DNA of 64,000 nt from Bufo bufo (Eukaryota > Chordata > Amphibia > Anura > Bufonidae): the NCBI RefSeq assembly GCF_905171765.1, contig NC_053390.1, positions 307,214,984-307,278,983 on the forward strand. The letters run 5' to 3'. Position numbers and translations under genes: made by a program. The first letter of the stretch is position 1. Every line of letters starts with the position of its first letter. The notes beneath the pieces were generated by a model. That model was not told where the DNA came from. It made no database searches and saw only the letters and a list, made by a program, of their open reading frames with translations. Below, piece after piece: positions 46,941 to 57,835 of the stretch.

Positions 46941-47284
46941 CACAAAAAACAGAAAGTCAGTCCTGCGTCTCAACACGGACAGTTACTTGCGCTGCTGCTG
47001 GTCCCGGGTTCGTGTGGTAGGTTTCACACTGGCAAAGTCAAGTTCATAGGTTTTGGAACCGCGCTGCTGGGAGCTATGTATTCCGGTCACAGGTGGATGA
47101 TACAAGGGTGTCAGCCCCTCTCCTCGACAACCAAAGGATATGGTCCTCCCAGACCTCCTCCTCTACAGGGTTTAAGGGGATAGGCAAGATAGTGAAGCAC
47201 CCTTGAGAATGTTGTTCTAAAAGGTTTTATTCTACTTACAACAGGTCAGTAGACAAAAGGCATAAAAATACAAGATGATCGTCA

Positions 47285-47330
47285 CGTTCCTGCCCGACCC
47301 GGGTTTCGCTACCTCGCTTCTTCAAGGGCG
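47285..47330 (-). ncRNA. Hammerhead-like ribozyme motif, element B inverted arm
   Basis: Minus strand reads TTGAAGA, a short stem, then GCGAAACCCGGGTCGGGC: the CUGANGA...GAAA layout of hammerhead ribozymes with C3 changed to U. Duplicate of 50346-50391. Activity is doubtful. Confidence 0.4.
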
Positions 47331-48017
47331 ATGACTGAGCATGCTCACAAACGAGCCCTATAAATAGCCCAGCCCTCTCATTATTAATCAAGCGGGTGTG
47401 GTTCCCATCCGTATAGGACATTTTCAAAATAACAGTTTTACAACATATAACATAAAATCACACTGATGCAATCATTTTTAAAAATACAAACATAAGAATA
47501 TAAAATTATACACGGGAGTGGATTGTTACTCCCTATTGCCAATTTGTGTAAAGGCCCTTTTGGGTTACCGCTGTTCTCAATAGTCAGTATATACATTCAG
47601 CCTCTTAATAAGGATCTATCCCCCACTTAATCCTCTCTTGTCCTAGGTGTATCCCAACTCAATTTATTATAGTACATATACATTCCATCCACTCCTCGGA
47701 TATTATACCGGTATTCTCCACCTACTCCCGGAGCGTCATTCAGCTAATTTCCACTCCTCCTGGAACATCCCTCCACAGGACGCCATCCGATTCTGGGACG
47801 TCACACAGGTAATCTCCGCCCACTCTTAGAACATCACTCAGGAGGGCGCCACCCACTCCGGTAGCGTCATTCAGGTGTTCTCGACCCCGCCTCCACCCCT
47901 GACGTTCCCATCACAAGGCATAATTATCCAATGGAGCAGCCAGGTAACCTGACGTCATCCAAAGGTCCTTAGGAGGCCAGGTAGAGAACAGCCGAACGCC
48001 GCCACCGGTGGGTCATT

Positions 48018-48567
48018 TTACAGTAAACATGGTTTAAGGTCAAATTCAATGTTAAGTCCTCTGGGTTGTAGGGTTCCTAGCTGGTAAATCCACTCCACTT
48101 CCTTTCTATTGATTTGTGCCAGCGAGTCCCCCCCACGCCAGTGTGGCTTAACAGTTTCAACTCCAGCGAATTTTAACCCTTGTGGGTTTTTTCCATGTGA
48201 TATTTTAAAGTGTGCTGATACGCTATGGGTCATTAAGCCTTTTTTGATGTTCCGTAGATGCTCTTGTATCCTAACTTTCAGCTTCCTAATTGTCCGTCCC
48301 ACGTACTGGAGCCCACAAGGGCATTCCAGTACGTAGATGATGCCCTCATTTTCGCACGAACAATTGTTCTTAATACGGAATTCAGCCCCATTCGTTTTAG
48401 ACACTATCTGTTTAATATTCACCTGTCGATCTCTGGAGTTCCGATTTTTACAGCCTGCACAAAAGCCACACCAGGTAAATTTTCCTTCTTTTTTCTCCTT
48501 CACATTAACTGGGGGTATGGCACTCCGTACGAGTTTCTCTCTAATGTTGGTCGCTTTTTTAAAAATG
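48018..48567 (-). CDS. Element B inverted copy: GIY-YIG endonuclease (open)
   Basis: Minus-strand duplicate of the last 180 or so codons of the plus copy (IFKKATNIREKLVRS through to EFDLKPCLL). At protein level I notice one change near the end (RGLNIEFD against RGLIIEFD). It includes GIIYVLECPCGLQYVG and KEVEWIYQLG. No start of its own. Its closeness to the plus copy points to formation in a single event. Confidence 0.87.
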
Positions 48568-48595
48568 GAGGGACTCGAGTCCTTTATCTCCCAAT

Positions 48596-49659
48596 TGAAC
48601 CACAATAGTTGGAATCTACGTTTTGTGGGGGAAATCAGCAACACAAGCGTTAATTTTCTTGACCTATGCATTCGGGTTGAAAATGGGCGTTTCCTTACTA
48701 GCTCCTATTTTAAAGAAACAGACGTGAACTCCTTTATTGATATGAAGAGCTGTCATTACGGCCCATGGCTCAGGAACATTCCGAAAGGACAGTTCAAGAG
48801 GATGGCCCGTAATTGTACAGAGGTGGGTGAATACAGAACGCAATGTGGGGTGTTAAAAAATAGGTTTGTGGAGAGAGGATATGATGAGGCCAATTTAGAT
48901 GAATGCATACAGAAAGTAGAGATGGAAACAAAGGGAAAAAAGGAACATACAAAAAGAATAGTGGTAAAAGAAAATAAGGACTACAGATTTTCATTTGTGA
49001 CCAAATTTTGCTCCATGTCAGATAACATCAAGAAAATGGTGAAAAAGAACTGGGGAGTTTTAAAAAACGATCCTACAATAGGAAAAATAATACCTGCAAA
49101 TCCCTCTTTTATTTTTAAAAAAGCGACCAACATTAGAGAGAAACTCGTACGGAGTGCCATACCCCCAGTTAATGTGAAGGAGAAAAAAGAAGGAAAATTT
49201 ACCTGGTGTGGCTTTTGTGCAGGCTGTAAAAATCGGAACTCCAGAGATCGACAGGTGAATATTAAACAGATAGTGTCTAAAACGAATGGGGCTGAATTCC
49301 GTATTAAGAACAATTGTTCGTGCGAAAATGAGGGCATCATCTACGTACTGGAATGCCCTTGTGGGCTCCAGTACGTGGGACGGACAATTAGGAAGCTGAA
49401 AGTTAGGATACAAGAGCATCTACGGAACATCAAAAAAGGCTTAATGACCCATAGCGTATCAGCACACTTTAAAATATCACATGGAAAAAACCCACAAGGG
49501 TTAAAATTCGCTGGAGTTGAAACTGTTAAGCCACACTGGCGTGGGGGGGACTCGCTGGCACAAATCAATAGAAAGGAAGTGGAGTGGATTTACCAGCTAG
49601 GAACCCTACAACCCAGAGGACTTATTATTGAATTTGACCTTAAACCATGTTTACTGTAA
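48596..49659 (+). CDS. Element B: reverse transcriptase thumb plus GIY-YIG endonuclease (5'-truncated, open)
   Basis: About 354 codons, uninterrupted, of a Penelope-like polyprotein. It starts inside the reverse transcriptase (WNLRFVGEIS, VNFLDLCIRV, GQFKRMARNC, FVERGYDEANL). A linker with Cys pairs follows (WCGFCAGCKN about 49204-49230, CSCENEG), then GIIYVLECPCGLQYVGRT (GIY at 49333, YVG at 49372), KLKVRIQEHL with the catalytic Arg, and KEVEWIYQLGTLQPRGL with the catalytic Glu, then TAA. The palm with the catalytic Asp residues is absent, so no active reverse transcriptase is made, but the endonuclease part looks intact. The open frame can be read further left only through the inverted arm, which is antisense and not meaningful. 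Confidence 0.88.
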
Positions 49660-50345
49660 AATGACCCACCGGTGGCGGCGTTCGGCTGTTCTCTACCTGG
49701 CCTCCTAAGGACCTTTGGATGACGTCAGGTTACCTGGCTGCTCCATTGGATAATTATGCCTTGTGATGGGAACGTCAGGGGTGGAGGCGGGGTCGAGAAC
49801 ACCTGAATGACGCTACCGGAGTGGGTGGCGCCCTCCTGAGTGATGTTCTAAGAGTGGGCGGAGATTACCTGTGTGACGTCCCAGAATCGGATGGCGTCCT
49901 GTGGAGGGATGTTCCAGGAGGAGTGGAAATTAGCTGAATGACGCTCCGGGAGTAGGTGGAGAATACCGGTATAATATCCGAGGAGTGGATGGAATGTATA
50001 TGTACTATAATAAATTGAGTTGGGATACACCTAGGACAAGAGAGGATTAAGTGGGGGATAGATCCTTATTAAGAGGCTGAATGTATATACTGACTATTGA
50101 GAACAGCGGTAACCCAAAAGGGCCTTTACACAAATTGGCAATAGGGAGTAACAATCCACTCCTGTGTATAATTTTATATTCTTATGTTTGTATTTTTAAA
50201 AATGATTGCATCAGTGTGATTTTATGTTATATGTTGTAAAACTGTTATTTTGAAAATGTCCTATACGGATGGGAACCACACCCGCTTGATTAATAATGAG
50301 AGGGCTGGGCTATTTATAGGGCTCGTTTGTGAGCATGCTCAGTCA

Positions 50346-50391
50346 TCGCCCTTGAAGAAGCGAGGTAGCGAAACCCGGGTCGGGCAGGAAC
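50346..50391 (+). ncRNA. Hammerhead-like ribozyme motif, element B
   Basis: CCCTTGAAGAAGCGAGGTAG then CGAAACCCGGGTCGGGC: core box 1 as UUGAAGA, possible stem II (AGC/GC), GAAA box, stem III CCCG/CGGG. The cleavage-site UH is not clear. Hammerheads are known in the terminal regions of Penelope-like elements. Confidence 0.4.
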
Positions 50392-50634
50392 GTGACGATC
50401 ATCTTGTATTTTTATGCCTTTTGTCTACTGACCTGTTGTAAGTAGAATAAAACCTTTTAGAACAACATTCTCAAGGGTGCTTCACTATCTTGCCTATCCC
50501 CTTAAACCCTGTAGAGGAGGAGGTCTGGGAGGACCATATCCTTTGGTTGTCGAGGAGAGGGGCTGACACCCTTGTATCATCCACCTGTGACCGGAATACA
50601 TAGCTCCCAGCAGCGCGGTTCCAAAACCTATGAA

Positions 50635-50973
50635 CTGGATGATCAAGAGAGCTGAAAAAATAGCACAGACAAAAAGTCGTAAGACATTACTTTTTGGGGG
50701 ATATAATAAAATAGGGAAGGGAGGAAACACAGCAGGAGTAAAAGATCGCATTAATCCACCTACTTTAGTTCTTATCTACAGTAATCAATTTCAGCAGGTC
50801 AAACGGGTAGTATCGGAATGTATATCGATCCTATATGATGATGATATTTTACATGGTTTACTGCAGGATGGTTATAGGGTGGCAGCCAGACGGTCTCCCA
50901 CGCTGGCCTCATCCCTGTCCCCTTCATTATTTAAAACAGCTTCGAAAAGAACCCAGACCAATACATGGCTTAA
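50635..50973 (+). pseudogene. Element A reverse transcriptase/linker, piece 2
   Basis: Begins with the duplicated CTGGATGATCAAGAGA, so WMIKR continues as AEKIAQTKSRK. It covers the linker between reverse transcriptase and endonuclease, ending TQTNTWL at the TTAA used by the next insertion. Open throughout. Confidence 0.85.
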
Positions 50974-51589
50974 CCACTTAAGGACCACAGGTTTATACCC
51001 CCCTAAAGACCAGGCCCTTTTTTACAAATCGGCACTACACTACTTTCACCGTTTATTGCTCGGTCATGCAACTTACCACCCAAATGAATTTTACCTCCTT
51101 TTCTTCTCACTAATAGAGCTTTCATTTGGTGGTATTTCATTGCTGCTGACATTTTTACTTTTTTTGTTATTAATCGAAATTTAACGATTTTTTTGCAAAA
51201 AAATGACATTTTTCACTTTCAGTTGTAAAATTTTGCAAAAAAAAACGAGATCCATATAGAAATTTTGCTCTAAATTTATAGTTCTACATGTCTTTGATAA
51301 AAAAAAAATGTTTGGGTAAAAAAAAAATGGTTTGGGTAAAAGTTATAGCGTTTACAAACTATGGTACAAAAATGTGAATTTCCGCTTTTTGAAGCAGCTC
51401 TGACTTTCTGAGCACCTGTCATGTTTCCTGAGGTTCTACAATGCCCAGACAGTACAAACACCCCACAAATGACCCCATTTCGGAAAGTACACACCCTAAG
51501 GTATTCGCTGATGGGCATAGTGAGTTCATAGAACTTTTTATTTTTTGTCACAAGTTAGCGGAAAATGATGATTTTTTTTTATTTAATTT

Positions 51590-54180
51590 TTTTTCCTACA
51601 AAGTCTCATATTCCACTAACTTGTGACAAAAAATAAAAACTTCCATGAACTCATTATGCCCATCACGAAATACCTTGGGGTCTCTTCTTTCCAAAATGGG
51701 GTCACTTGTGGGGTAGTTATACTGCCCTGGCATTCTAGGGGCCCAAATGTGTGGTAAGGAGTTTGAAATCAAATTCTGTAAAAAATGACGAGTGAAATCC
51801 GAAAGGTGCTCTTTGGAATATGGGCCCCTTTGCCCACCTAGGCTGCAAAAAAGTGTCACACATCTGGTATCTACGTACTCAGGAGAAGTTGAGGAATGTG
51901 TTTTGGGGTGTCATTTTACATATACCCATGCTGGGTGAGAGAAATATCTTGGTCAAATGCCAACTTTGTATAAAAAAATGGGAAAAGTTGTCTTTTGCCA
52001 AGATATTTCTCTCACCCAGCATGGGTATATGTAAAATGACACCCCAAAACACATTCCCCACCTTCTCCTGAGTACGGAGATACCAGATGTGTGACACTTT
52101 TTTGCAGCCTAGGTGGGCAAAGGGGCCCATATTCCAAAGAGCACCTTTCGGATTTCACTCGTCATTTTTTACAGAATTTGATTTCAAACTCCTTACCACA
52201 CATTTGGGCCCCTAGAATGCCAGGGCAGTATAACTACCCCACAAGTGACCCCATTTTGGAAAGAAGACACCCCAAGGTATTCCGTGAGGGGCATGGCAAG
52301 TTCCTAGAATTTTTTATTTTTTGTCACAAGTTAGTGGAAAATGATGATTTATTTTTTTTATTTTTTTTTCATACAAAGTCTCATATTCCACTAACTTGTG
52401 ACAAAAAATAAAAACTTCCATGAACTCACTATGCCCATCAGCGAATACCTTGGGGTCTCTTCTTTCCAAAATGGGGTCACTTGTGGGGTAGTTATACTGC
52501 CCTGGCATTCTAGGGGCCCGAATGTGTGGTAAGGAGTTTGAAATCAAATTCTGTAAAAAATGACCTGTGAAATCCGAAAGGTGCTCTTTGGAATATGGGC
52601 CCCTTTGCCCACCTAGGCTGCAAAAAAGTGTCACACATCTGGCATCTCTGTATTCAGGAGAAGTTGAGGAATGTGTTTTGGGGTGTCTTTTTACATATAC
52701 CCATGCTGGGTGAGATAAATATCTTGGTCAAATGCCAACTTTGTATAAAAAAATGGGAAAAGTTGTCTTTTGCCAAGATATTTCTCTCACCCAGCAGGGG
52801 TATATGTAAAATGACACCCCAAAACACATTCCCCACCTTCTCCTGAGTACGGGGATACCAGATGTGTGACACTTTTTTGCAGCCTAGGTGGGCAAAGGGG
52901 CCCATATTCCAAAGAGCACCTTTCGGATTTCACAGGTCATTTTTTACAGAATTTGATTTCAAACTCCTTACCACACATTTGGGCCCCTAGAATGCCAGGG
53001 CAGTATAACTACCCCACAAGTGACCCCATTTTGGAAAGAAGAGACCCCAAGGTATTCGCTGATGGGCATAGTGAGTTCATGGAAGTTTTTATTTTTTGTC
53101 ACAAGTTAGTGGAATATGAGACTTTGTATGAAAAAAAAAAAAAAAAAAAATCTGCATTTTCCACTAACTTGTGACAAAAAATAAAAAATTCTAGGAACTT
53201 GCCATGCCCCTCACGGAATACCTTGGGGTGTCTTCTTTCCAAAATGGGGTCACTTGTGGGGTAGTTATACTGCCCTGGCATTTTCCAGGGGCCCTAATGT
53301 GTGTTAAGTAGGTAAATGACCTGTGAAATCCTAAAGGTGCTCTTTGGAATATGGGCCCCTTTGCCCACCTAGGCTGCAAAAAAGTGTCACACATGTGGTA
53401 TCGCCGTACTCAGGAGAAGTTGGGCAATGTGTTTTGGCGTGTCATTTTACATATACCCTTGCTGGGTGAGAGAAATATCTTGGCAAAAGACAACTTTTCC
53501 CATTTTTTTATACAAAGTTGGCATTTGACCAAGATATTTCTCTCACCCAGCATGGGTATATGTAAAATGACACCCCAAAACACATTCCCCAACTTCTCCT
53601 GAGTACGGCGATACCAGATGTGTGACACTTTATTGCAGCCTAGATGCGCAAAGGTGCCCAAATTCCTTTTAGGAGGGCATTTTTAGACATTTGGATACCA
53701 GACTTCTTCTCACGCTTTGGGGCCCCTAGAATGCCAGGGCAGTATAAATACCCCACATGTGACCCCATTTTGGAAAGAAGACACCCCGAGGTATTCAATG
53801 AGGGGCATGGCGAGTTCATAGAAATTTTTTTTTTTTGGCACAAGTTAGCGGAAATTGATATTTTTAATTTTTTTCTCACAAAGTCTCCCTTTCCGCTAAC
53901 TTGGGACAAAAATTTCAATCTTTCATGGACTCAATATGCCCCTCACGGAATACCTGGGGGTGTCTTCTTTCCGAAATGGGGTCACATGTGGGGTATTTAT
54001 ACTGCCCTGGCATTCTAGGGGCCCTAAAGCGTGAGAAGAAGTCTGGAATATAAATGTCTAAAAAATTTTACGCATTTGGTTTCCGTGAGGGGTATGGTGA
54101 GTTCATGTGAGATTTAATTTTTTGACACAAGTTAGTGGAATATGAGACTTTGTAAGAAAAAAAAAATAATAATTCCGCTA
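51590..54180. repeat. Alternating inverted array, about seven 385-bp monomers
   Basis: The same monomer occurs in + and - orientation in turn. Symmetry centres fall near 51590, 51975, 52360, 52750, 53140, 53505, 53870 and 54150; one type of centre is a poly-T/A tract next to CACAAGTTAG, the other lies between GCTGGGTGAGAGAAATATCT and its inverse. Monomers are close in sequence. Short open frames (MTLFCSLGGQRG, MGPFAHLGCKK) repeat with them and are not genes. Confidence 0.93.
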
Positions 54181-54221
54181 ACTTGGGCCAAAAAAATGTC
54201 TGAATGGAGCCTTACAGAGGG

Positions 54222-54412
54222 GTGATCAATGACAGGGGGGTGATCAATGACAGGGGGGTGATCAATGACAGGGGGGGTGATCAATGACAGGGGGGTGATC
54301 AATGACAGGGGGGGTGATCAATGACAGGGGGGGTGATCAATGACAGGGGGGGTGATCAATGACAGGGGGGGTGATCAATGACAGGGGGGTGATCAATGAC
54401 AGGGGGGTGATC
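54222..54412. repeat. 20-bp satellite
   Basis: About ten copies of GGGGTGATCAATGACAGGG with G-number variation. Confidence 0.95.
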
Positions 54413-55770
54413 AGGGAGTCTATATGGGGTGATAACCACAGTCATTGATCACGCCCGTGTAAGGCTTCATTCAGACGTCCGTATGCGTTTTGCGGATCCG
54501 ATCCATCTATCAGTGCATCCGTAAAAATCATGCGGACATCTGAATGAAGCCTTACAGGGGCATGATCAATGACTGTGGTGATCACCCCATATAGACTCCC
54601 TGATCACCCCCCTGTCATTGATTACCCCCCTGTCACTAGCTTTACAGGGGGGTAATCAATGACAGGGGGGTGATCAGGGAGTCTATATGGGGTGATCACC
54701 ACAGTCATTGATCATGCCCCTGTAAGGCTTCATTCAGACGTCCGGATGCGTTTTGCGGATCCGATCCATCTATCAGTGGATCCGTAAAAATCATGCGGAC
54801 ATCTGAATGGAGCTTTACAGGGGGGTAATCAATGACAGGGGGGTAATCAATGACAGGGGGGTGATCAGGGAGTCTATATGGGGTGATCACCACAGTCATT
54901 GATCATGCCCCTGTAAGGCTTCATTCAGACGTCCGGATGCGTTTTGCGGATCCGATCCATCTATCAGTGGATCCGTAAAAATCATGCGGACATCTGAATG
55001 GAGCTTTACAGGGGGGTAATCAATGACAGGGGGGTGATCACCACAGTCATTGATCATGCCCCTGTAAGGCTTCATTCAGACGTCTGTATGCGTTTTGCGG
55101 ATCCGATCCATCTATCAGTGCATCCGTAAAAATCATGCGGACATCTGAATGGAGCTTTACAGGGGGGTGATCAATGACAGGGGTGTAATCAATGACAGGG
55201 GGGTGATCAGGGAGTCTATATGGGGTGATCACCACAATCATTGATCATGCCCCTGTAAGGCTTCATTCAGACGTCCGGATGCGTTTTGCGGATCCGATCC
55301 ATCTATCAGTGCATCCGTAAAAATCATGCGGACATCTGAATGGAGCTTTACAGGGGGGTGATCAGGGAGTCTATATGGGGTGATCACCACAGTCATTGAT
55401 CATGCCCCTGTAAGGCTTCATTCAGACGTCCGGATGCGTTTTGCGGATCCGATCCATCTATCAGTGGATCCGTAAAAATCATGCGGACGTCTGAATGGAG
55501 CTTTACAGGGGGGTAATCAATGACAGGGGGGTAATCAATGACAGGGGGGTGATCAGGGAGTCTATATGGGGTGATCACCACAGTCATTGATCACGCCCCT
55601 GTAAGGCTTCATTCAGACGTCCGGATGCGTTTTGCGGATCCGATCCATCTATCAGTGCATCCGTAAAAATCATGCGGACGTCTGAATGGAGCTTTACAGG
55701 GGGGTGATCAATGACAGGGGGGTAATCAATGACAGGGGGTGATCAGGGAGTCTATATGGGGTGATCAGGG
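54413..55770. repeat. Satellite with about 155-195-bp units
   Basis: About eight units, each with GTCTATATGGGGTGATCACC, CATTGATCATGCCCCTGTAA, GGCTTCATTCAGACGTCCGG, GCGGATCCGATCCATCTATC and ATGCGGACATCTGAATGGAG. Each unit has inner symmetry (TTCATTCAGACGTCCG against CGGACATCTGAATGGA). Length varies with the number of 20-bp satellite units between. Confidence 0.95.
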
Positions 55771-55859
55771 GCTAATAAGGGGTTAATAAGTGACGGGGGG
55801 GGGTGTAGTGTAGTGTAGTGGTGCTTGGTGCTACTTTACTGAGCTACCTGTGTCCTCTG

Positions 55860-56090
55860 GTGGTCGATCCAAACAAAGGGGACCACCAGAGGACCAGGTA
55901 GCAGGTATATTAGACGCTGTTATCAAAACAGCGTCTAATATACCTGTTAGGGGTTAAAAAAAACACATCTCCAGCCTGCCAGCGAACGATCGCCGCTGGC
56001 AGGCTGGAGATCCACTCTCTTACCTTCCGTTCCTGTGAGCGCGCGCGCCTGTGTGCGCGCGTTCACAGGAAATCTCGGCTCACGCGAGAT
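55860..56090. repeat. Cluster of perfect hairpins
   Basis: Successive stems: TCTGGTGGTC/GACCACCAGA (55856-55892), TATATTAGACGCTGTT/AACAGCGTCTAATATA (55905-55942), CTCCAGCCTGCCAGCG/CGCTGGCAGGCTGGAG (55971-56011), and GCGCGCGC-rich (56039-56062). Confidence 0.9.
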
Positions 56091-56166
56091 GACGCCTATT
56101 GGCGTTAGCGTAGCCTGGGGGAGCCGCCGCAATGACGCCTTTCGGCGTTACAGTTGCGGGAAGTGG

Positions 56167-56615
56167 TTAAATACACCGGGTTCACACGGTGCGGCAGTCA
56201 TCCCTGCAAAACTTGCGGTTATGTTGTGCCCACTAAAATCTTCGAGGATTCAGAACATATCTCAACCTTCTCCATCAAATCCTATATAAATTGTAATACC
56301 ACTGGGGTAATCTATGTTATCAGATGTACTCAGTGTAACCTCCTCTATGTGGGAAGCACCACAAGAAGGTTGAAGAATAGAATCCTTGAACATTTGAATT
56401 ATGTCACAAATTCTTCTTATGTCAATATTTCGAATGCTGCCAGACACTTTGTTTTGATTGGTTTTAAAAATGTTAAACTTGCCCCAATGTTAATTTCAGT
56501 TGTTCCTATTGGCCATGTCTTGGGTGTGCTGCAATCAGCTCCTTCTAGCTCTCACCTGGAGGTGGGAGGAGAGGTAGCAGCCAGCCTATATGAACATGGC
56601 CAGTTGGATATCTGA
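56167..56615 (+). pseudogene. Element A GIY-YIG endonuclease, piece 3, truncated
   Basis: Resumes in frame after the TTAA as KYTGFTRCGSHPCKTCG (Cys-rich linker, C--C pairs), then GVIYVIRC (GIY motif, about 56304), LLYVGSTTRRLKNRILEHL (YIG motif, catalytic Arg region). The usual C-terminus with the catalytic Glu (WI-L...P-GLN) is missing; after ARHFV the sequence runs into 3' non-coding DNA, apparently through an internal deletion. Not functional. Confidence 0.88.
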
Positions 56616-56619
56616 TCGG

Positions 56620-56662
56620 TCACGACTAAGAACATGTTTGTTCGAAACGCGTAGACGTTCAT
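56620..56662 (+). ncRNA. Hammerhead-like ribozyme motif, element A
   Basis: ACGACTAAGAACATGTTTGT then TCGAAACGCGTAGACGTT: stem II GAAC/GTTC, a perfect GAAA box, stem III CGC/ACG with loop GUAG, then UU. Box 1 reads CUAAGA, one base short of CUGAAGA, in both copies, so this is a family state and not random decay. Confidence 0.45.
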
Positions 56663-56778
56663 TTGGAACACTGAGGTGATGCTGTCACTGTATGGATTAG
56701 TACTATACTGAATAAAGGAACCCACGATATTGTCTAACTTCGATGCTGGATCCATCGCTTTATTTCTACTATTTCACG

Positions 56779-57835
56779 GTCTTACCAAGGTTTCCGTGCA
56801 TCCAGGAAGTTGATACAAGGGATAGAGACAGCAGGTGAGCTGGACATTGTTTACAACAAGATTACACAATGACATGGTCACAAACGCTAGCATCCTGACC
56901 CCAGCATTCATGACCACGTCATCGTATTGCCTGAGACCAGGCACAGGGGGTCATCAGTGATGTCATCTGCACCGTTCTAGACTTCATGGGCCATGTGTTT
57001 GAGACCCCTTCTCTGCATTCTGTTTGGTTGATCAAATTTCTTCTGGTCTGCTTTGTGCAACCCGCACTAACTGAGCTATTGGACCTCACCCTGAACATAG
57101 GTGCCTCAAAACATGTAGTTATACCTTCTATTTTGAGGAAATCATCACTTGACCCTTCTCTACTCTCCTAATTATCATGCATTTTCCTTCTTACATATAC
57201 ACTGAAGCTGCTAACACTATTCTACAATTCCAGCTTGCTGCTCAACCTTTTTATAGTCTGTTTTTTACCCAGAGCATCCAGCCAACATGATGCTAACAGA
57301 AGTGAACAATAACCTTAGAGGCAAAGAAAAAGGTCACTTTCCCTGCTGCTTCTCTTCTTGATTGCTCTTCTGCACTTGACACACCAACTACCTTTTTCTA
57401 TTACTAGATCTACACTCCCTTGGCATTTAACACACTTACGGTTTTCCTCTTCCCTAGACCCTAGGGTAGTTTACTTTGAAAGGTACCCCATCTGTTTTCA
57501 CTTGGCATGCTGTTCAAGCATACTTCAAAGGTACCTACCAATCTTTGCAAAGTCTAAGGAGGGACAACAGCTTAGTTCGCCAAGGCAATTTTTTTTTACA
57601 CTAAGCCACGCCTCTAACCCCGCCTGAAGCTGTGACAAAGGGGCGCAGGAGGTACACTAGTTACACTACCAGCATGTCATGCCAGGATATCTGTATATGC
57701 CAGGAAACTAAGCTTTGGCATGGAGAACATGACGGTTAATCACAAAGATCTCAGCAAGTTGGCAATCCTACCAGATCTAGTGTGGTTGAGAGGTATGCTC
57801 TTATGTGCTGTTCACAGCCCAATTCTCATGTCTAC
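56779..57835. other. Unassigned DNA
   Basis: Right flank of Penelope-like element A. No coding exon, element end or tandem repeat recognised. Confidence 0.35.

Larger units (their letters stand above)
46941..50634. mobile_element. Penelope-like element B, palindromic, inserted in A
   Basis: Two 5'-truncated copies of one Penelope-like element joined head to head. Left arm about 47035-48567 (minus) and right arm about 49110-50634 (plus) are almost identical inverses; a unique 540-bp centre belongs to the plus copy. Flanked by the 16-bp repeat CTGGATGATCAAGAGA (46925-46940, 50635-50650) as target duplication. An extra 94 bp (46941-47034) continues past the 3' end of the minus copy. Arms of 1.5 kb with few differences suggest recent insertion. 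Confidence 0.88.
50974..56166. mobile_element. 5.2-kb TTAA-flanked compound element
   Basis: Ends CCACTTAAGGACCACAGG (left) and GCGGGAAGTGG (right), flanked by TTAA at 50970-50973 and 56167-56170, inserted in Penelope-like element A. No transposase. Interior in order: AT-rich left part, alternating inverted monomers (51590-54180), 20-bp satellite (54222-54412), longer satellite (54413-55770), hairpin cluster (55860-56090). Confidence 0.88.
46619..56778 (+). mobile_element. Penelope-like element A, interrupted copy
   Basis: Plus-strand copy of a Penelope-like retroelement, 5'-truncated within the reverse transcriptase gene. Coding pieces lie at 46619-46940, 50635-50973 and 56167-56455. Two later insertions (46941-50634, 50974-56166) split it; removing each restores the reading frame. 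The 3' region ends in an inverted match to 45984-46320. Confidence 0.88.

Noticed and set aside
48337..48595. N-terminal 86 codons of the 440-codon forward frame in element B
   Set aside because: This part is antisense to the inverted copy; only the part from about 48596 resembles a Penelope-like protein.
54413..55770. Regular repeats resembling a CRISPR array
   Set aside because: Repeat units are 155-195 bp without variable spacers, in a eukaryotic transposon context, with no cas genes.
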